Shown: in pieces, positions 14,411-23,084 of the stretch
Numbering within the stretch: position 1 is the stretch's first letter
Layout of the letters: every line of letters begins with the position of its first letter
Translations under genes and position numbers: made by a program
The notes under the pieces: model-generated
Databases searched by the model: none
What the model was told of the DNA's origin: nothing
Seen by the model: the letters and a program-made list of their open reading frames with translations, nothing else
NCBI GenBank assembly: GCA_963717725.1
Contig: CAVQWS010000026.1
Location: 1-64,000, forward strand
Reading direction: 5' to 3'
DNA length: 64,000 bases
Source: AC-32 sp963717725
GTDB lineage: Bacteria > Actinomycetota > Thermoleophilia > Gaiellales > Gaiellaceae

Positions 14411-15733
14411 GTGGCGATGACACGGGCGATCGAGCTCCGGACCGGGATTCCGGGGCCCAAGTCGAAGGAGATCCTCGAGCGAAAGGGGCTTGTCGTCGCC
14501 GACCCGCTGTCGGTCTTCCTGCCGGTCGTGATCGACCGCGGCGACGGCGCCACGCTGACCGACGTCGACGGCAACACCTTCCTCGATTTCACCGGCGGCG
14601 TCGGCTGCCTGAACGTCGGCCACTCGCACCCGCGGGTCGTGGCCGCGGCGCAGGAGCAGCTGGCGCGCTTCTCGCACACCGACTTCACGATCGTCCCGTA
14701 CGAGGTCTACGTCACGCTGGCCGAGCGCCTCTGCGAGCTCGCGCCGGTGCGCAAGCCCGCGAAAGCGGCGTTCTTCAACGCTGGCACGGAGGCCGTAGAG
14801 AACTCGATCAAGTTCGCGCGCGCGTATACCGGCCGGCCGGCGGTGATCGGCTTCGAGGGCGGCTTCCATGGCCGCACGCTGCTCTCCCTGACGCTGACCT
14901 CGAAGACGCACCCGTATAAGGCGGGGCTCGGGCCGTTCGCGCCCGAGGTCTACCGCGTGCCCTTCCCGAACGCCTACCGCGGACCGACCGCGGCCGATGC
15001 GCTGGCGGCCCTCGAACGCACGCTCGTGACACAGGTCGCAGCCGAGAACGTCGCCGCGATCGTGCTCGAGCCGGTGCAGGGCGAGGGCGGGTTCGTGGTC
15101 GCGCCGCCGGAGTACGTCGAGGGCGTGCGCCGGATCTGCGACGACAACGGAATCGTCTTCGTGGCGGACGAGGTGCAGACCGGCTTTGGGCGCACCGGCA
15201 AGATGTTCGCGATCGAGCACTACGACGTCGAGCCCGACCTGATCACCGTCGCCAAGTCGATCGCCGCCGGCCTGCCGCTCTCGGGCGTGATCGGCAAGGC
15301 GGAGATCATGGACGCCCCCGGCGACTCGGCGATCGGCGGCACCTACGTCGGCAACCCCGTCGCGCAGGCCGCGGCGCTGGCCGTCCTCGACGTGTTCGAG
15401 GAGGAGGGCCTGAATGATCGTGCGGCCGCGATCGGCGAGACGATCCGCGCGCGCATGCAGGCCTGGCAGGAGCGCTGGGACGCGATCGGCGACGTCCGCG
15501 GTCTCGGCGCGATGCTGGCGATCGAGCTCGTCCACGACCGCGAGACCAAGGACCCGGCACCCGAGCTCGCGAGCACGGTCGTCGAGGCGGCCGCCGAGCG
15601 CGGCCTGCTGCTGCTCAAGTCCGGGATCTACTCGAACTGCATCCGCGTGCTCGTCCCGCTCGTGATCAACGACGCGGAGCTCGACGAGGCGCTAGGCGTC
15701 TGGGAGCAGGCGCTCGAAGCTTCTCTGGCTTAG
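14411..15733 (+). CDS. gabT: Class III aminotransferase, GabT-like (4-aminobutyrate transaminase)
   Basis: 440 residues of the PLP-dependent class III fold. Visible marks are FTGGVGCLNVGHSHPRVV, the phosphate site FFNAGTEAVENSIK, GFEGGFHGRT, the Asp of FVADEVQTGFGRTGKM and the Schiff-base lysine in ITVAKSIAAGLPLSGV. The pattern fits 4-aminobutyrate or related omega-amino acid transaminases making succinate semialdehyde; ornithine or acetylornithine enzymes are alternatives. GTG at 14411 is preferred (leaderless promoter seven bases upstream); ATG at 14417 is possible. No partner dehydrogenase is adjacent. Confidence 0.85.
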   Translation: MAMTRAIELRTGIPGPKSKEILERKGLVVADPLSVFLPVVIDRGDGATLTDVDGNTFLDFTGGVGCLNVGHSHPRVVAAAQEQLARFSHTDFTIVPYEVYVTLAERLCELAPVRKPAKAAFFNAGTEAVENSIKFARAYTGRPAVIGFEGGFHGRTLLSLTLTSKTHPYKAGLGPFAPEVYRVPFPNAYRGPTAADALAALERTLVTQVAAENVAAIVLEPVQGEGGFVVAPPEYVEGVRRICDDNGIVFVADEVQTGFGRTGKMFAIEHYDVEPDLITVAKSIAAGLPLSGVIGKAEIMDAPGDSAIGGTYVGNPVAQAAALAVLDVFEEEGLNDRAAAIGETIRARMQAWQERWDAIGDVRGLGAMLAIELVHDRETKDPAPELASTVVEAAAERGLLLLKSGIYSNCIRVLVPLVINDAELDEALGVWEQALEASLA

Positions 15734-15763
15734 TTCGAGCCATCGCGGGCACAATTGAGCGTT

Positions 15764-17191
15764 GTGGTGGGGGAGCTGATCGCGGAGCGCTACGAGCTGG
15801 AGGAGCTCGTCGGCACCGGCGGCATGTCGAGCGTCTACCGAGCGCACGACCGGCTGCTCGAGCGTGACGTCGCGCTGAAGGTGCTGCACCAGGAGTTCAC
15901 GGCCGACACGGACTACGTCGAGCGCTTTCGCCGCGAGGCGCGCTCGGTCGCTCAGCTCTCGCACCCGAACATCGTCACCGTGATCGACCGCGGCGAGCAG
16001 GACGGCCGCCAATACATCGTCTTCGAGTACGTCAAAGGCGAGAACTTGAAGGCGCTCGTCCAGCGAGTCGGCCCACTGCCGGAGGAGGAGGCCGTGCGGC
16101 TCGCGCTGCAGATCGCGCGGGCGCTCGGCTTCGCGCACGACAACGGGCTCGTTCACCGTGACGTGAAGCCGCAGAACGTGCTCCTGAACGGCGATGGGCA
16201 GGCGAAGGTGACCGACTTCGGGATCGCCCGCTCGCTCGACGTCGGCGGGCTGACGCAGACCGGGACGGTGATGGGCACGAGCGACTACATCGCGCCCGAG
16301 CAGGCGCGCGGCTCGCAGGTGGATGCTCAGAGCGACATCTACTCGCTCGGCACGGTGCTCTACGAGCTGCTCACCGGCGAGGTGCCGTTCCCCGGCGACA
16401 ACTTCGTCGCGGTCGCGATGCGGCACATCAACGAGCCGCCCCCGAGCGTGCGCGAGCGGCGGCCCGACGTCTCGCCGCGCCTCGACGCCGTGATCAGGCG
16501 GGCGATGGCGAAGGAGCCGCGCGACCGTTTCCGCTCGATGGACGAGCTTTGCGCAGAGTTGAGCGCCTGCCTTTCGCCCGAGATGGGCGCATCCGGTGCG
16601 CAGACGATGGTCGTCCCGCGCCGGCGGTCGGAGCTGAGCCGTCCCACCGTCGGGCCGCTGATCCTGCTGCTCGGCGGGCTGGCAGTGCTGGCGGCGATCC
16701 TCGCCGGCGTCTTCGCCTTCACCGATCCCGGCGGCCAGCTCTCCGGTCTCGTCGGCAACAGCAAGAAGAGCACCGGTGCCACGGCCGGCCCGGTGAAGTT
16801 CACGGCCGCGAGTGCCTACGACCCGTTCGGCGACAACTCCGAGCACGGCTTCCGGGCCCGCGAGGCGATCGACGGCAATCCGGCCACGGCGTGGAACACC
16901 GAGCACTACAACGGCGGCCTGAACAAGGCTGGCGTCGGGCTCGTGGTCGACGCGGGCGCGGCGAAGCAGCTGACAAAGCTCGACGTCCGCAGCCTCACGC
17001 CCGGGTTCACCGCGAAGATCGAGTCGGGCTCGTCGCCGAACGGGCCCTTCAAGCCGATCTCGGACTCCCAGGAAGTAGGCGGCAACACGACCTTCACGGT
17101 CGACGGCGACGCTGCGCAGTACTACGTGGTCTGGATCACCGACCTCGGCTCGAACTCCTCGGTCGAGATCAACGAGGTGAAGGGCAGCTAG
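15764..17191 (+). CDS. Membrane Ser/Thr protein kinase with discoidin-like sensor domain
   Basis: 475 residues. The cytoplasmic kinase (about 1-265) has GTGGMSSVY, the ATP lysine in VALKVLHQE, HRDVKPQNVLL, DFGIARS and APEQARGSQ. A transmembrane helix (GPLILLLGGLAVLAAILAGV) follows near residue 290. The outside part (about 330-475) resembles an F5/8 type C (galactose-binding-like) domain: FRAREAIDGNPATAWNTEHY, then an Ile/Val-rich end. Such a domain would sense sugar or wall ligands. GTG at 15764 is used because CACAAT (15750-15755) lies eight bases upstream; TTG 15755 and GTG 15767 are alternatives. Converges with ddl, overlapping it by four bases. Confidence 0.88.
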   Translation: MVGELIAERYELEELVGTGGMSSVYRAHDRLLERDVALKVLHQEFTADTDYVERFRREARSVAQLSHPNIVTVIDRGEQDGRQYIVFEYVKGENLKALVQRVGPLPEEEAVRLALQIARALGFAHDNGLVHRDVKPQNVLLNGDGQAKVTDFGIARSLDVGGLTQTGTVMGTSDYIAPEQARGSQVDAQSDIYSLGTVLYELLTGEVPFPGDNFVAVAMRHINEPPPSVRERRPDVSPRLDAVIRRAMAKEPRDRFRSMDELCAELSACLSPEMGASGAQTMVVPRRRSELSRPTVGPLILLLGGLAVLAAILAGVFAFTDPGGQLSGLVGNSKKSTGATAGPVKFTAASAYDPFGDNSEHGFRAREAIDGNPATAWNTEHYNGGLNKAGVGLVVDAGAAKQLTKLDVRSLTPGFTAKIESGSSPNGPFKPISDSQEVGGNTTFTVDGDAAQYYVVWITDLGSNSSVEINEVKGS

Positions 17192-18198
17192 TACTTCAGG
17201 CGCGCGCGCCGCTCGTGCCGGTCGAGCGCAAGCTGCACGAGGCGGTCGACGAGCTCCGGGTACGGCACGCCCGAGGCCTCGAACAGCTTCGCGTAGACGC
17301 TCGTCGCGGTGAAGCCGGGGATCGTGTTCAGCTCGTTGACGAGCACCTCGCCGTCGGGGCGGACGAAGAAATCGATCCGCGCCATGCCCTCGCACTCTCC
17401 GGCGACGAACGCCTGCACCGCCAGCTCCTGGACGCGCTCGATCGTCTCCTGCTCGAGCCGCGGCGGGACGATCAGGTCCATCCCGCCGTCGGCGTACTTG
17501 GCCGAGTAGTCGTACCAGTCTGCGCCCTCGAAGCCGTGCGAGACGATCTCGCCCGGCAGCGACGCCACGGGCTGCTCGTTGCCGAGCACGCCGCACTCGA
17601 CCTCGACACCGTCGACGAACTCCTCGACCAGCACCTTCTCGTCGTGCTCGAAGGCCAGCGCGACGGCGGCCGCGAGCTCGTCGTCGTCGTGCACTTTCGA
17701 GATGCCGACCGAGGAGCCGAGCCGCGCCGGCTTGACGAAAGCAGGAAAGCCGAAGGGGTTCTGAGGCTTTCCCCCCTGGCGAATTGTGATGTTTCTCGTG
17801 ACCGGGATGCCGCGGTCGCGCATCACCGCCTTGAAGACGTCCTTGTCCATCGCCAGCGCCGAGCCGAGCACGCCTGCGCCGACGTAGGGCACCCCCGCGA
17901 GCTCGAGCAGGCCCTGGACCGTGCCGTCCTCGCCGAAGGGCCCGTGCAGAACCGGGAAGACGACGTCGACCTCGCCTAGCGTGGCCGGCACCTTCGACGT
18001 CGGCACGGGCAGCGTCTCGGCGACCGAGCCATTCCCCGTGCCGAGCTCCCAGCGCCCGTCGCGACCGATCTCGACCGTGACCGTCTCGTAGCGCTCCGGG
18101 TCGAGCGCGTCGATCACCGAGCGCGCGGAGGCGAGCGAGACGTCGTGCTCCGATGAGCGGCCGCCCAGTAGCACCGCGACCCGGACGCGCCCGCTCAC
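17188..18198 (-). CDS. ddl: D-alanine--D-alanine ligase
   Basis: 336 residues of the ATP-grasp fold, making the D-Ala-D-Ala dipeptide for peptidoglycan. It begins VAVLLGGRSSEHDVSL, carries the ATP loop FVKPARLGSSVGISK, and ends with the metal and substrate region ARIDFFVRPDGEVLVNELNTIPGFT. No sign of the vancomycin-type D-Lac or D-Ser ligase. GTG at 18198 overlaps the stop of the PASTA gene (GTGA), so ddl is the last gene of the long wall-synthesis and signalling operon that starts near 27.1 kb. Confidence 0.93.
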   Translation of the reverse strand: MSGRVRVAVLLGGRSSEHDVSLASARSVIDALDPERYETVTVEIGRDGRWELGTGNGSVAETLPVPTSKVPATLGEVDVVFPVLHGPFGEDGTVQGLLELAGVPYVGAGVLGSALAMDKDVFKAVMRDRGIPVTRNITIRQGGKPQNPFGFPAFVKPARLGSSVGISKVHDDDELAAAVALAFEHDEKVLVEEFVDGVEVECGVLGNEQPVASLPGEIVSHGFEGADWYDYSAKYADGGMDLIVPPRLEQETIERVQELAVQAFVAGECEGMARIDFFVRPDGEVLVNELNTIPGFTATSVYAKLFEASGVPYPELVDRLVQLALDRHERRARLKY

Positions 18199-19103
18199 GG
18201 CGTCGGCGGGGACGGCGGCGGGCCCGCGTTGAAGCGCCCGACGACGATCGTCACCTTCGAGCCCTGCGGCGCGGTTGAGCTAGGGGTTGGGCTCTGGCTG
18301 AGCACGATCCCGTCGAGGCCCGGATCGGTCACGTCCTGGCGCTGCACCGTGACCTTGAAGCCGGCGGTCTCGAGGGTCGAGCGGGCCGAGCCTTCGTCCT
18401 GGCTCGTCACGTCGGGAACGGTCGACTCCTTCGGGCCCTTCGAGACGCTGAGCTGGATCGTCGAGCCCTTCGGAGCGCTGCCGCTCGGGCTCTGGTCGAC
18501 GACGATGCCCTTCGCCTGGTCGCTCTCGACGTCTCTCCGCGACACCGTGAAGCCCTGGTTCTGCAGCGCCAGGTTCGCCTGGTCGAATGGCAGGCCGACC
18601 ACCGAGGGCACGGTCACGCTGGCCGGTCCGCTAGAGACGTTGATGCGTACGCTGCTGCCCTTCTCAACCACCTTGCCGGCAGGCGGATCCTGCGCCGTCA
18701 CCGTCCCGGTCGGCTTGCTCGACGGGACGTCGAAGGCGTGCGGGTCGAGGCCCGCGTTGGCGAGTGTCGTGAGTGCCGCATCCCGCGAGAGACCCACCAC
18801 GCTCGGTACCTCCACCGTCTCCTTCCCCTTCGAGACCGTGATCTGGACGTTCGTGTGCTTCGCGACGTGGTCGCCGGCCTGGGGGCTCTGGTCGATGACC
18901 GTCCCCTTCTGGACGGAGTCGCTGAACTCGCGGCCGACCTGCGGCACCAGGCCGGCGCCGCGGATCTTGTCGACGGCCAGTTGCTCCGTCAGCTGTTTCA
19001 CGAAGGGCACAGCAACCGGCTTGTTGGCATCCAGCTGGTCCTGGATCTTCGTGTAGGCGAACCAGGCCGCCCCGGCCGCAGCGAGGAGCAGCAGCACCGA
19101 CAA
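18195..19103 (-). CDS. pknB: PknB C-terminal half: transmembrane helix and four PASTA domains (frameshifted from kinase)
   Basis: Visible as a separate 302-codon frame beginning at a TTG inside a transmembrane helix (LLLLAAAGAAWFAYTKI). Four PASTA repeats follow, each starting near VPxVVGL or similar and ending near INVSSG, VTVSKG, LSVSKG or VTIVVG. PASTA domains bind peptidoglycan fragments and lipid II outside the cell. The helix start lies in the kinase frame, so in the intact gene the two halves form one PASTA kinase (PknB/PrkC). A single extra base near 19103 separates them. The end overlaps ddl by GTGA. Confidence 0.85.
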   Translation of the reverse strand: MSVLLLLAAAGAAWFAYTKIQDQLDANKPVAVPFVKQLTEQLAVDKIRGAGLVPQVGREFSDSVQKGTVIDQSPQAGDHVAKHTNVQITVSKGKETVEVPSVVGLSRDAALTTLANAGLDPHAFDVPSSKPTGTVTAQDPPAGKVVEKGSSVRINVSSGPASVTVPSVVGLPFDQANLALQNQGFTVSRRDVESDQAKGIVVDQSPSGSAPKGSTIQLSVSKGPKESTVPDVTSQDEGSARSTLETAGFKVTVQRQDVTDPGLDGIVLSQSPTPSSTAPQGSKVTIVVGRFNAGPPPSPPTP

Positions 19104-20133
19104 GCACCCAGGGCCAAACGGGCCGTCGCCGCCGAGGCGGGCCCTCGTAGCCGTAGTAGCCGGCGGGTGGCGTCCGGCCCGGCGGCCCGGTCATCGGCTG
19201 CGTCGGAGCGCGCGAGATCACCGAGGTCGGCGCAGCGGCCATCACGCCGGAGCCGGAGAGCACGGCGGTCGCGGCCGTCTCGGTCTCCGGATCGACCGGC
19301 AGCCCGTCGGCCACGCGCGCCAGGTCGGCGTCCATCTCCTCGGCGCTCTGGTAGCGCTCGGACGGATCCTTCGCGAGCGCTCGCAGGACGACCGAGTCGA
19401 GGTCGTGCGGCACCTCGGGGCGCAGCTCCGACGGCGGCTTGGGCACCTCCGAGAGGTGCTTCATCGCGATCTCGAGCGGCGTGTCGCCCGTGAACGGCAC
19501 CTGCCCGGTCAGCATCTCGTAGAGCACGACGCCGACCGAGTAGAGGTCGGAGGTCTGGTCGACCGGCGCGCCGCGGGCCTGCTCGGGCGAGAGGTACTGC
19601 GCGGTGCCGATGATCGAGCCGACCTCGGTCATCTGGCTCGCGCCCGAGCGGGCGATGCCGAAATCGGTCACCTTCAGCCGGCCCTCCGGGCCGACGAGCA
19701 CGTTGTGCGGCTTGATGTCGCGGTGGACGATCCCGTGCTTGTGCGCGAAACCGACCGCCGCCAGGATCTGCCGCGCGTAGTCGATCGAAACCTTGATCGG
19801 CGCCGGCCCGCGCCCCACGATCAGCTCCTTCAGGGAGCGGCCGTCGAGGTACTCCATCGCGATGTAGTAGGTGCCCTCGGCCTCGCCGCGGTCGTAGATC
19901 GAGACGATGTTCGGGTGGCTCAGGCCGGCCGCGTTCTTGGCCTCACGGCGGAAGCGCTCGATGAACGAGTCGTCGGCCGCGTGGCGGTCGTTGAGGATCT
20001 TGATCGCGACGCGGCGGCCGAGCTCCTGGTCCTCGGCGAGGTAGACGTCCGCCATCCCACCCGCGCCGAGCTTGCGCTCGATGCGGTAGCGGCCGTCGAA
20101 GACGGAGCCGATCAGCGTGTCAGAGACGGCCAT
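18664..20133 (-). CDS. pknB: PknB N-terminal half: Ser/Thr kinase domain (frame broken near 19.1 kb)
   Basis: Kinase controlling growth and division in actinobacteria. The domain (residues about 10-275) has GAGGMADVYLAED, VAIKILNDR, HRDIKPHNVLV, DFGIARSG and SPEQARGAPV. A Pro/Thr-rich linker ends in RRRRPVWPWVL, the beginning of the transmembrane helix. After residue about 346 the frame reads out of register down to a stop at 18664; that tail is not real protein. The continuation is in the next frame at 18195-19103. ATG at 20133 has GGAG just upstream and follows the pbpA stop by 14 bases. Confidence 0.85.
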   Translation of the reverse strand: MAVSDTLIGSVFDGRYRIERKLGAGGMADVYLAEDQELGRRVAIKILNDRHAADDSFIERFRREAKNAAGLSHPNIVSIYDRGEAEGTYYIAMEYLDGRSLKELIVGRGPAPIKVSIDYARQILAAVGFAHKHGIVHRDIKPHNVLVGPEGRLKVTDFGIARSGASQMTEVGSIIGTAQYLSPEQARGAPVDQTSDLYSVGVVLYEMLTGQVPFTGDTPLEIAMKHLSEVPKPPSELRPEVPHDLDSVVLRALAKDPSERYQSAEEMDADLARVADGLPVDPETETAATAVLSGSGVMAAAPTSVISRAPTQPMTGPPGRTPPAGYYGYEGPPRRRRPVWPWVLVGAAAPRCGRGGLVRLHEDPGPAGCQQAGCCALRETADGATGRRQDPRRRPGAAGRPRVQRLRPEGDGHRPEPPGRRPRREAHERPDHGLEGEGDGGGTERGGSLAGCGTHDTRQRGPRPARLRRPVEQADRDGDGAGSACRQGG

Positions 20134-20147
20134 CTCTCCATCAGAGG

Positions 20148-21644
20148 TTAGGGGTTCGACCCTCCGGCGAGGATCGCCTGCATGACCGCCTTCGCGATCG
20201 GCGCCGCGGTGGTGCCGCCGGAGCCGGTCTGATCCTGCAGCACGACCGCGATTGCGACTCGCGGCGCTCCCACCGGAGCGAAGGCGATGAACCACGTCGT
20301 GTTCGCGGATCCGCGGCCGCCTGCGCCGACCTCGGCCGTTCCCGTCTTGCCGGCGACGCGAATGCCCGGGATCTGTGCGGCTGTACCAGTGCCCCCTGTG
20401 ACGACCGCCTCCATCATCCGCGTCAGGTCACCGGCGGTGTGTGTGGTCATCGCGCGCTTGTACTTCCGCGGCCTCGTGCGGGTGACGATGCCGCCCGAAG
20501 GCGAGACGACTCGGTCGACAGCGTGCGGTTCCATGATTACGCCCTTGTTGCCAACCGCCGCCGCGACCATCGCCATCTGTTCCGGCGTCGTCAGCATCCG
20601 CTCCTGGCCGAACGCGAGCCGGCCCGGGTCGACCTGAGTCGCCGGGTCGTCCGGGTAGTAGAGCCTGCCGTTCTTGTAGAGGCCGCTGGGCGAGCGCTCG
20701 TTGCTGGGCGTCTCGAGCGGCGGGTCCTCGTAGAAGCCGAACTGCTTCGACGTGCCGAGGATGCGGCCCGCGCCTATCGTCTTGCCGATCTCGCAGAAGA
20801 CCGCATTGATCGAGTGCTCGAACGCCTGCAGGAAGTCCACCGAGCCGAAGCGCTCGGGCCCGCTCTGGTCGCCGAAGTTCTGCACCTGCTTGCCGTACTC
20901 AATGCAGTAGCCCTTGTCGAAGAAGCGCGAGTCGATCGTGTACTTGCCCGAGTCAAGCGCTGCGGCGCTCGTGATCACCTTGAAGGTCGATCCCGGCGTG
21001 TACAGGCCGTCGGTGGCCCGGTTCAGCAGCGGCGCGGCCGGCCGGCAGGCGGCGCGGATGTTGTTGATCCGCCCGAAGTCGCCTTCGACCAGGTTCGGGT
21101 CGTAGGTCGGCCGCGAGGCCATCACGAGCAGTTTCCCGTTGCGCGGGTCGAGCGCGACCACCGAGCCGCACTTGCCTGCGAGCTGCTGCATCGCCACGCG
21201 CTGCGCGCCAGGCTTGATCGTCAACCAGACGTCGTTGCCCTTGATCGTCGCGCCGCGGATCTTGTCGAGCGTCGTTTTGAGCACGGTGCCGAGGTTCGAG
21301 TTCGAGCCGGTCAGGTAGTCGTTCAGCGACGACTCGAGCCCCGCGCGCGAGCGCGACTGGGTCGAGTAGCCGACCAGGTGTGAGAACAAGCTCCCCTGCG
21401 GGTAACGGCGCAGGTAGAGCTTCTGGCCGGCGACCTTCTTGATCCGGTTCGAGGCCAGGATCGTCCCGTCGGAGGCCCGGATCAGGCCGCGCTTGATCGA
21501 GAACTGGGCCACGCGCTGGATCTCGTTGTCCTGCCGGTCGGCGAGGCTCGCGCTGGCCCAGGTCTGCCAGTAGGTCGTGCCGACGATCAGCGCCGTCACG
21601 AGCCCGACGGCGACGAGTGCGAGCCGTGCGATCTGCCGGTTCAT
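20148..21644 (-). CDS. pbpA: Class B penicillin-binding protein (PbpA type)
   Basis: 498-residue transpeptidase that cross-links peptidoglycan together with RodA. One N-terminal membrane anchor (LALVAVGLVTALIVGTTYW) is followed by the PBP dimerisation region. The transpeptidase motifs are STFK (Ser219), SIN (278-280) and KTGTAE near residue 430. Cys residues near the active-site entrance (KCGSVVALD, RAACRP, KGYCIEYG, AVFCEIG) could form disulfides. Start ATG at 21644 overlaps the rodA stop (ATGA). The partner order rodA-pbpA-pknB is conserved in actinobacteria. Confidence 0.93.
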   Translation of the reverse strand: MNRQIARLALVAVGLVTALIVGTTYWQTWASASLADRQDNEIQRVAQFSIKRGLIRASDGTILASNRIKKVAGQKLYLRRYPQGSLFSHLVGYSTQSRSRAGLESSLNDYLTGSNSNLGTVLKTTLDKIRGATIKGNDVWLTIKPGAQRVAMQQLAGKCGSVVALDPRNGKLLVMASRPTYDPNLVEGDFGRINNIRAACRPAAPLLNRATDGLYTPGSTFKVITSAAALDSGKYTIDSRFFDKGYCIEYGKQVQNFGDQSGPERFGSVDFLQAFEHSINAVFCEIGKTIGAGRILGTSKQFGFYEDPPLETPSNERSPSGLYKNGRLYYPDDPATQVDPGRLAFGQERMLTTPEQMAMVAAAVGNKGVIMEPHAVDRVVSPSGGIVTRTRPRKYKRAMTTHTAGDLTRMMEAVVTGGTGTAAQIPGIRVAGKTGTAEVGAGGRGSANTTWFIAFAPVGAPRVAIAVVLQDQTGSGGTTAAPIAKAVMQAILAGGSNP

Positions 21645-22945
21645 CCGCGCTCCGCGTTCGCTCGGTTGGAGACGAGCAGGAGGCCCGCGAGCAGGACGAA
21701 GTTCGCCACCACGCTCGAGCCGCCGTAGCTGACGAACGGCAGCGTGATGCCGGTCAGCGGGATGAGCCGCAGGATCCCGCCGACGATGATGAAGGTCTGC
21801 AGCGCGAAGGCGAACGTCAGCCCGACCGCGAGCAGCTTCGAGAAGCCGTCATCCGCGAGCATCGCGATCTTGAAGCCGCGCGCGACGAAGAGCATGTAGA
21901 CGAGCAGCAGGGCGGCGACCCCGACGAGGCCGAGCTCCTGCGCGAGCGCCGAGTAGATGAAGTCCGTGTTCAGGTACGGGATCAGCGCGTGGCCCGAGGT
22001 CGTCTCGAAGGTCCCCTTGCCGAGGCCGGTGCCGAACCAGTTCCCGTGCCCGACCGAGTAGAGCGACTTGACGAGCTGGTAGCTGGCGCAATCCTGGCGC
22101 GGCAGCAGCTTGCCGTTGATCGGGCAGTAGACCGCGTGGTCGGTCCACGGGTGCAGCCAGATCGTGACGCGGTCGCGGACGTGGCCGACGAAGTGGTAGA
22201 CGACGAACGCGCCGGCCAGGAAGAGCCCCCCGCCGATGGCGACGTAGAGGGCGCGGCTCGTCGCCACGTAGAGCATCCCGAGGAAGATCCCGAAGTAGAG
22301 GAGCGCCGAGCCCAGGTCGTTCGTCTCGACGAGCACGAGCATCGCGCCGCCCCAGATCAGGAGCAGGGGCCCGAAGTCCTTCAACCGCCCCTGGGCCAGC
22401 ACCTCGCGCTTCTCGCGGAGGTAGCCGGCGAGGAAGACGATCAGGAAGACCTTCGCCAGCTCTCCGGGCTGGAACTGGAGCGAGCCGACGTGCACCCAGA
22501 GCCGCGCGCCGTTCACCGTCGTCCCGAGCACCGGCAGCGCCGGGAGCATCAGCAGCACGATCGCCGAGATCCCGAATAGGTACTTGTAGCTCTCGAGCCG
22601 CCGGTAGTCGCGGTGCAGCAGGAAGAGCGTGGCCGAGAAGCCGCCGAGCGCAACCACGATCCAGATGCCCTGGCGGAAAGCGTCCGAGGGGTTGAGGCGG
22701 TAGATCTCGGTCAGACCGATCCCGGTCAGCAGGCCGGCCATCGGCAGCAGGTACGGATCGGCGAAGGGGACGGTCAGGCGCCCGACGAGATGGGCCGCGA
22801 GGTAGAGCGCGAAAAAGAAGAGGGCGTACGAGAGCGAGGCGGTCGAGACGACGTCCTGCCGCGCGATGTAGACGCTGGCAAACCCGAGAGCGGTGAGCGC
22901 GCAGACGACGACGAGGTTCGCCAGCTCGCGGTTGCGGAGGCTCAT
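21641..22945 (-). CDS. rodA: RodA/FtsW-family peptidoglycan glycosyltransferase
   Basis: 434 residues, polytopic membrane protein of the SEDS family that polymerises glycan strands from lipid II. The segments WVHVGSLQFQPGELAKVFLIVFLAGYL and a late PFVSYGGSSVVAN are the family signatures (the first read here in two parts: QFQPGELAK and FLIVFLAGYL). ATG at 22945 is chosen because AAAGG lies in the preceding loop; longer versions are out-of-family. The start codon and SD fall inside a perfect 10-bp hairpin. Confidence 0.93.
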   Translation of the reverse strand: MSLRNRELANLVVVCALTALGFASVYIARQDVVSTASLSYALFFFALYLAAHLVGRLTVPFADPYLLPMAGLLTGIGLTEIYRLNPSDAFRQGIWIVVALGGFSATLFLLHRDYRRLESYKYLFGISAIVLLMLPALPVLGTTVNGARLWVHVGSLQFQPGELAKVFLIVFLAGYLREKREVLAQGRLKDFGPLLLIWGGAMLVLVETNDLGSALLYFGIFLGMLYVATSRALYVAIGGGLFLAGAFVVYHFVGHVRDRVTIWLHPWTDHAVYCPINGKLLPRQDCASYQLVKSLYSVGHGNWFGTGLGKGTFETTSGHALIPYLNTDFIYSALAQELGLVGVAALLLVYMLFVARGFKIAMLADDGFSKLLAVGLTFAFALQTFIIVGGILRLIPLTGITLPFVSYGGSSVVANFVLLAGLLLVSNRANAERG

Positions 22946-23059
22946 CGGGCGACCTTTGCCCGATGAGCGGTGGAGGGGGAGTGCTTGCGGGGGGAACCGG
23001 GAGGTTCCACCCGCGATTCTCGAAGGGGGCACGTGGGGGAAACACACGTTTCCCCCACG
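22941..23059 (-). promoter_or_regulatory. Triple-hairpin leader between pstP and rodA
   Basis: Three perfect inverted repeats in 139 bases: 23032-23043 with 23048-23059 (12 bp, four-base loop); GGAACC 22993-22998 with GGTTCC 23003-23008; and CTCATCGGGC 22941-22950 with GCCCGATGAG 22958-22967. The last encloses the rodA ATG in its stem and the SD (AAAGG) in its loop. No T tract is present, so translational control or mRNA processing is more likely than termination. Confidence 0.5.
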
Positions 23060-23084
23060 GGAGCGAGCCGGAGGCGAGTGACGC

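Noticed and set aside
18664..19090. Tail of the kinase frame as real protein
   Set aside because: It is the out-of-register reading of the PASTA region.
19090..19110. Programmed frameshifting in pknB
   Set aside because: No slippery heptamer or downstream structure is evident, and three other genes have the same kind of one-base break.
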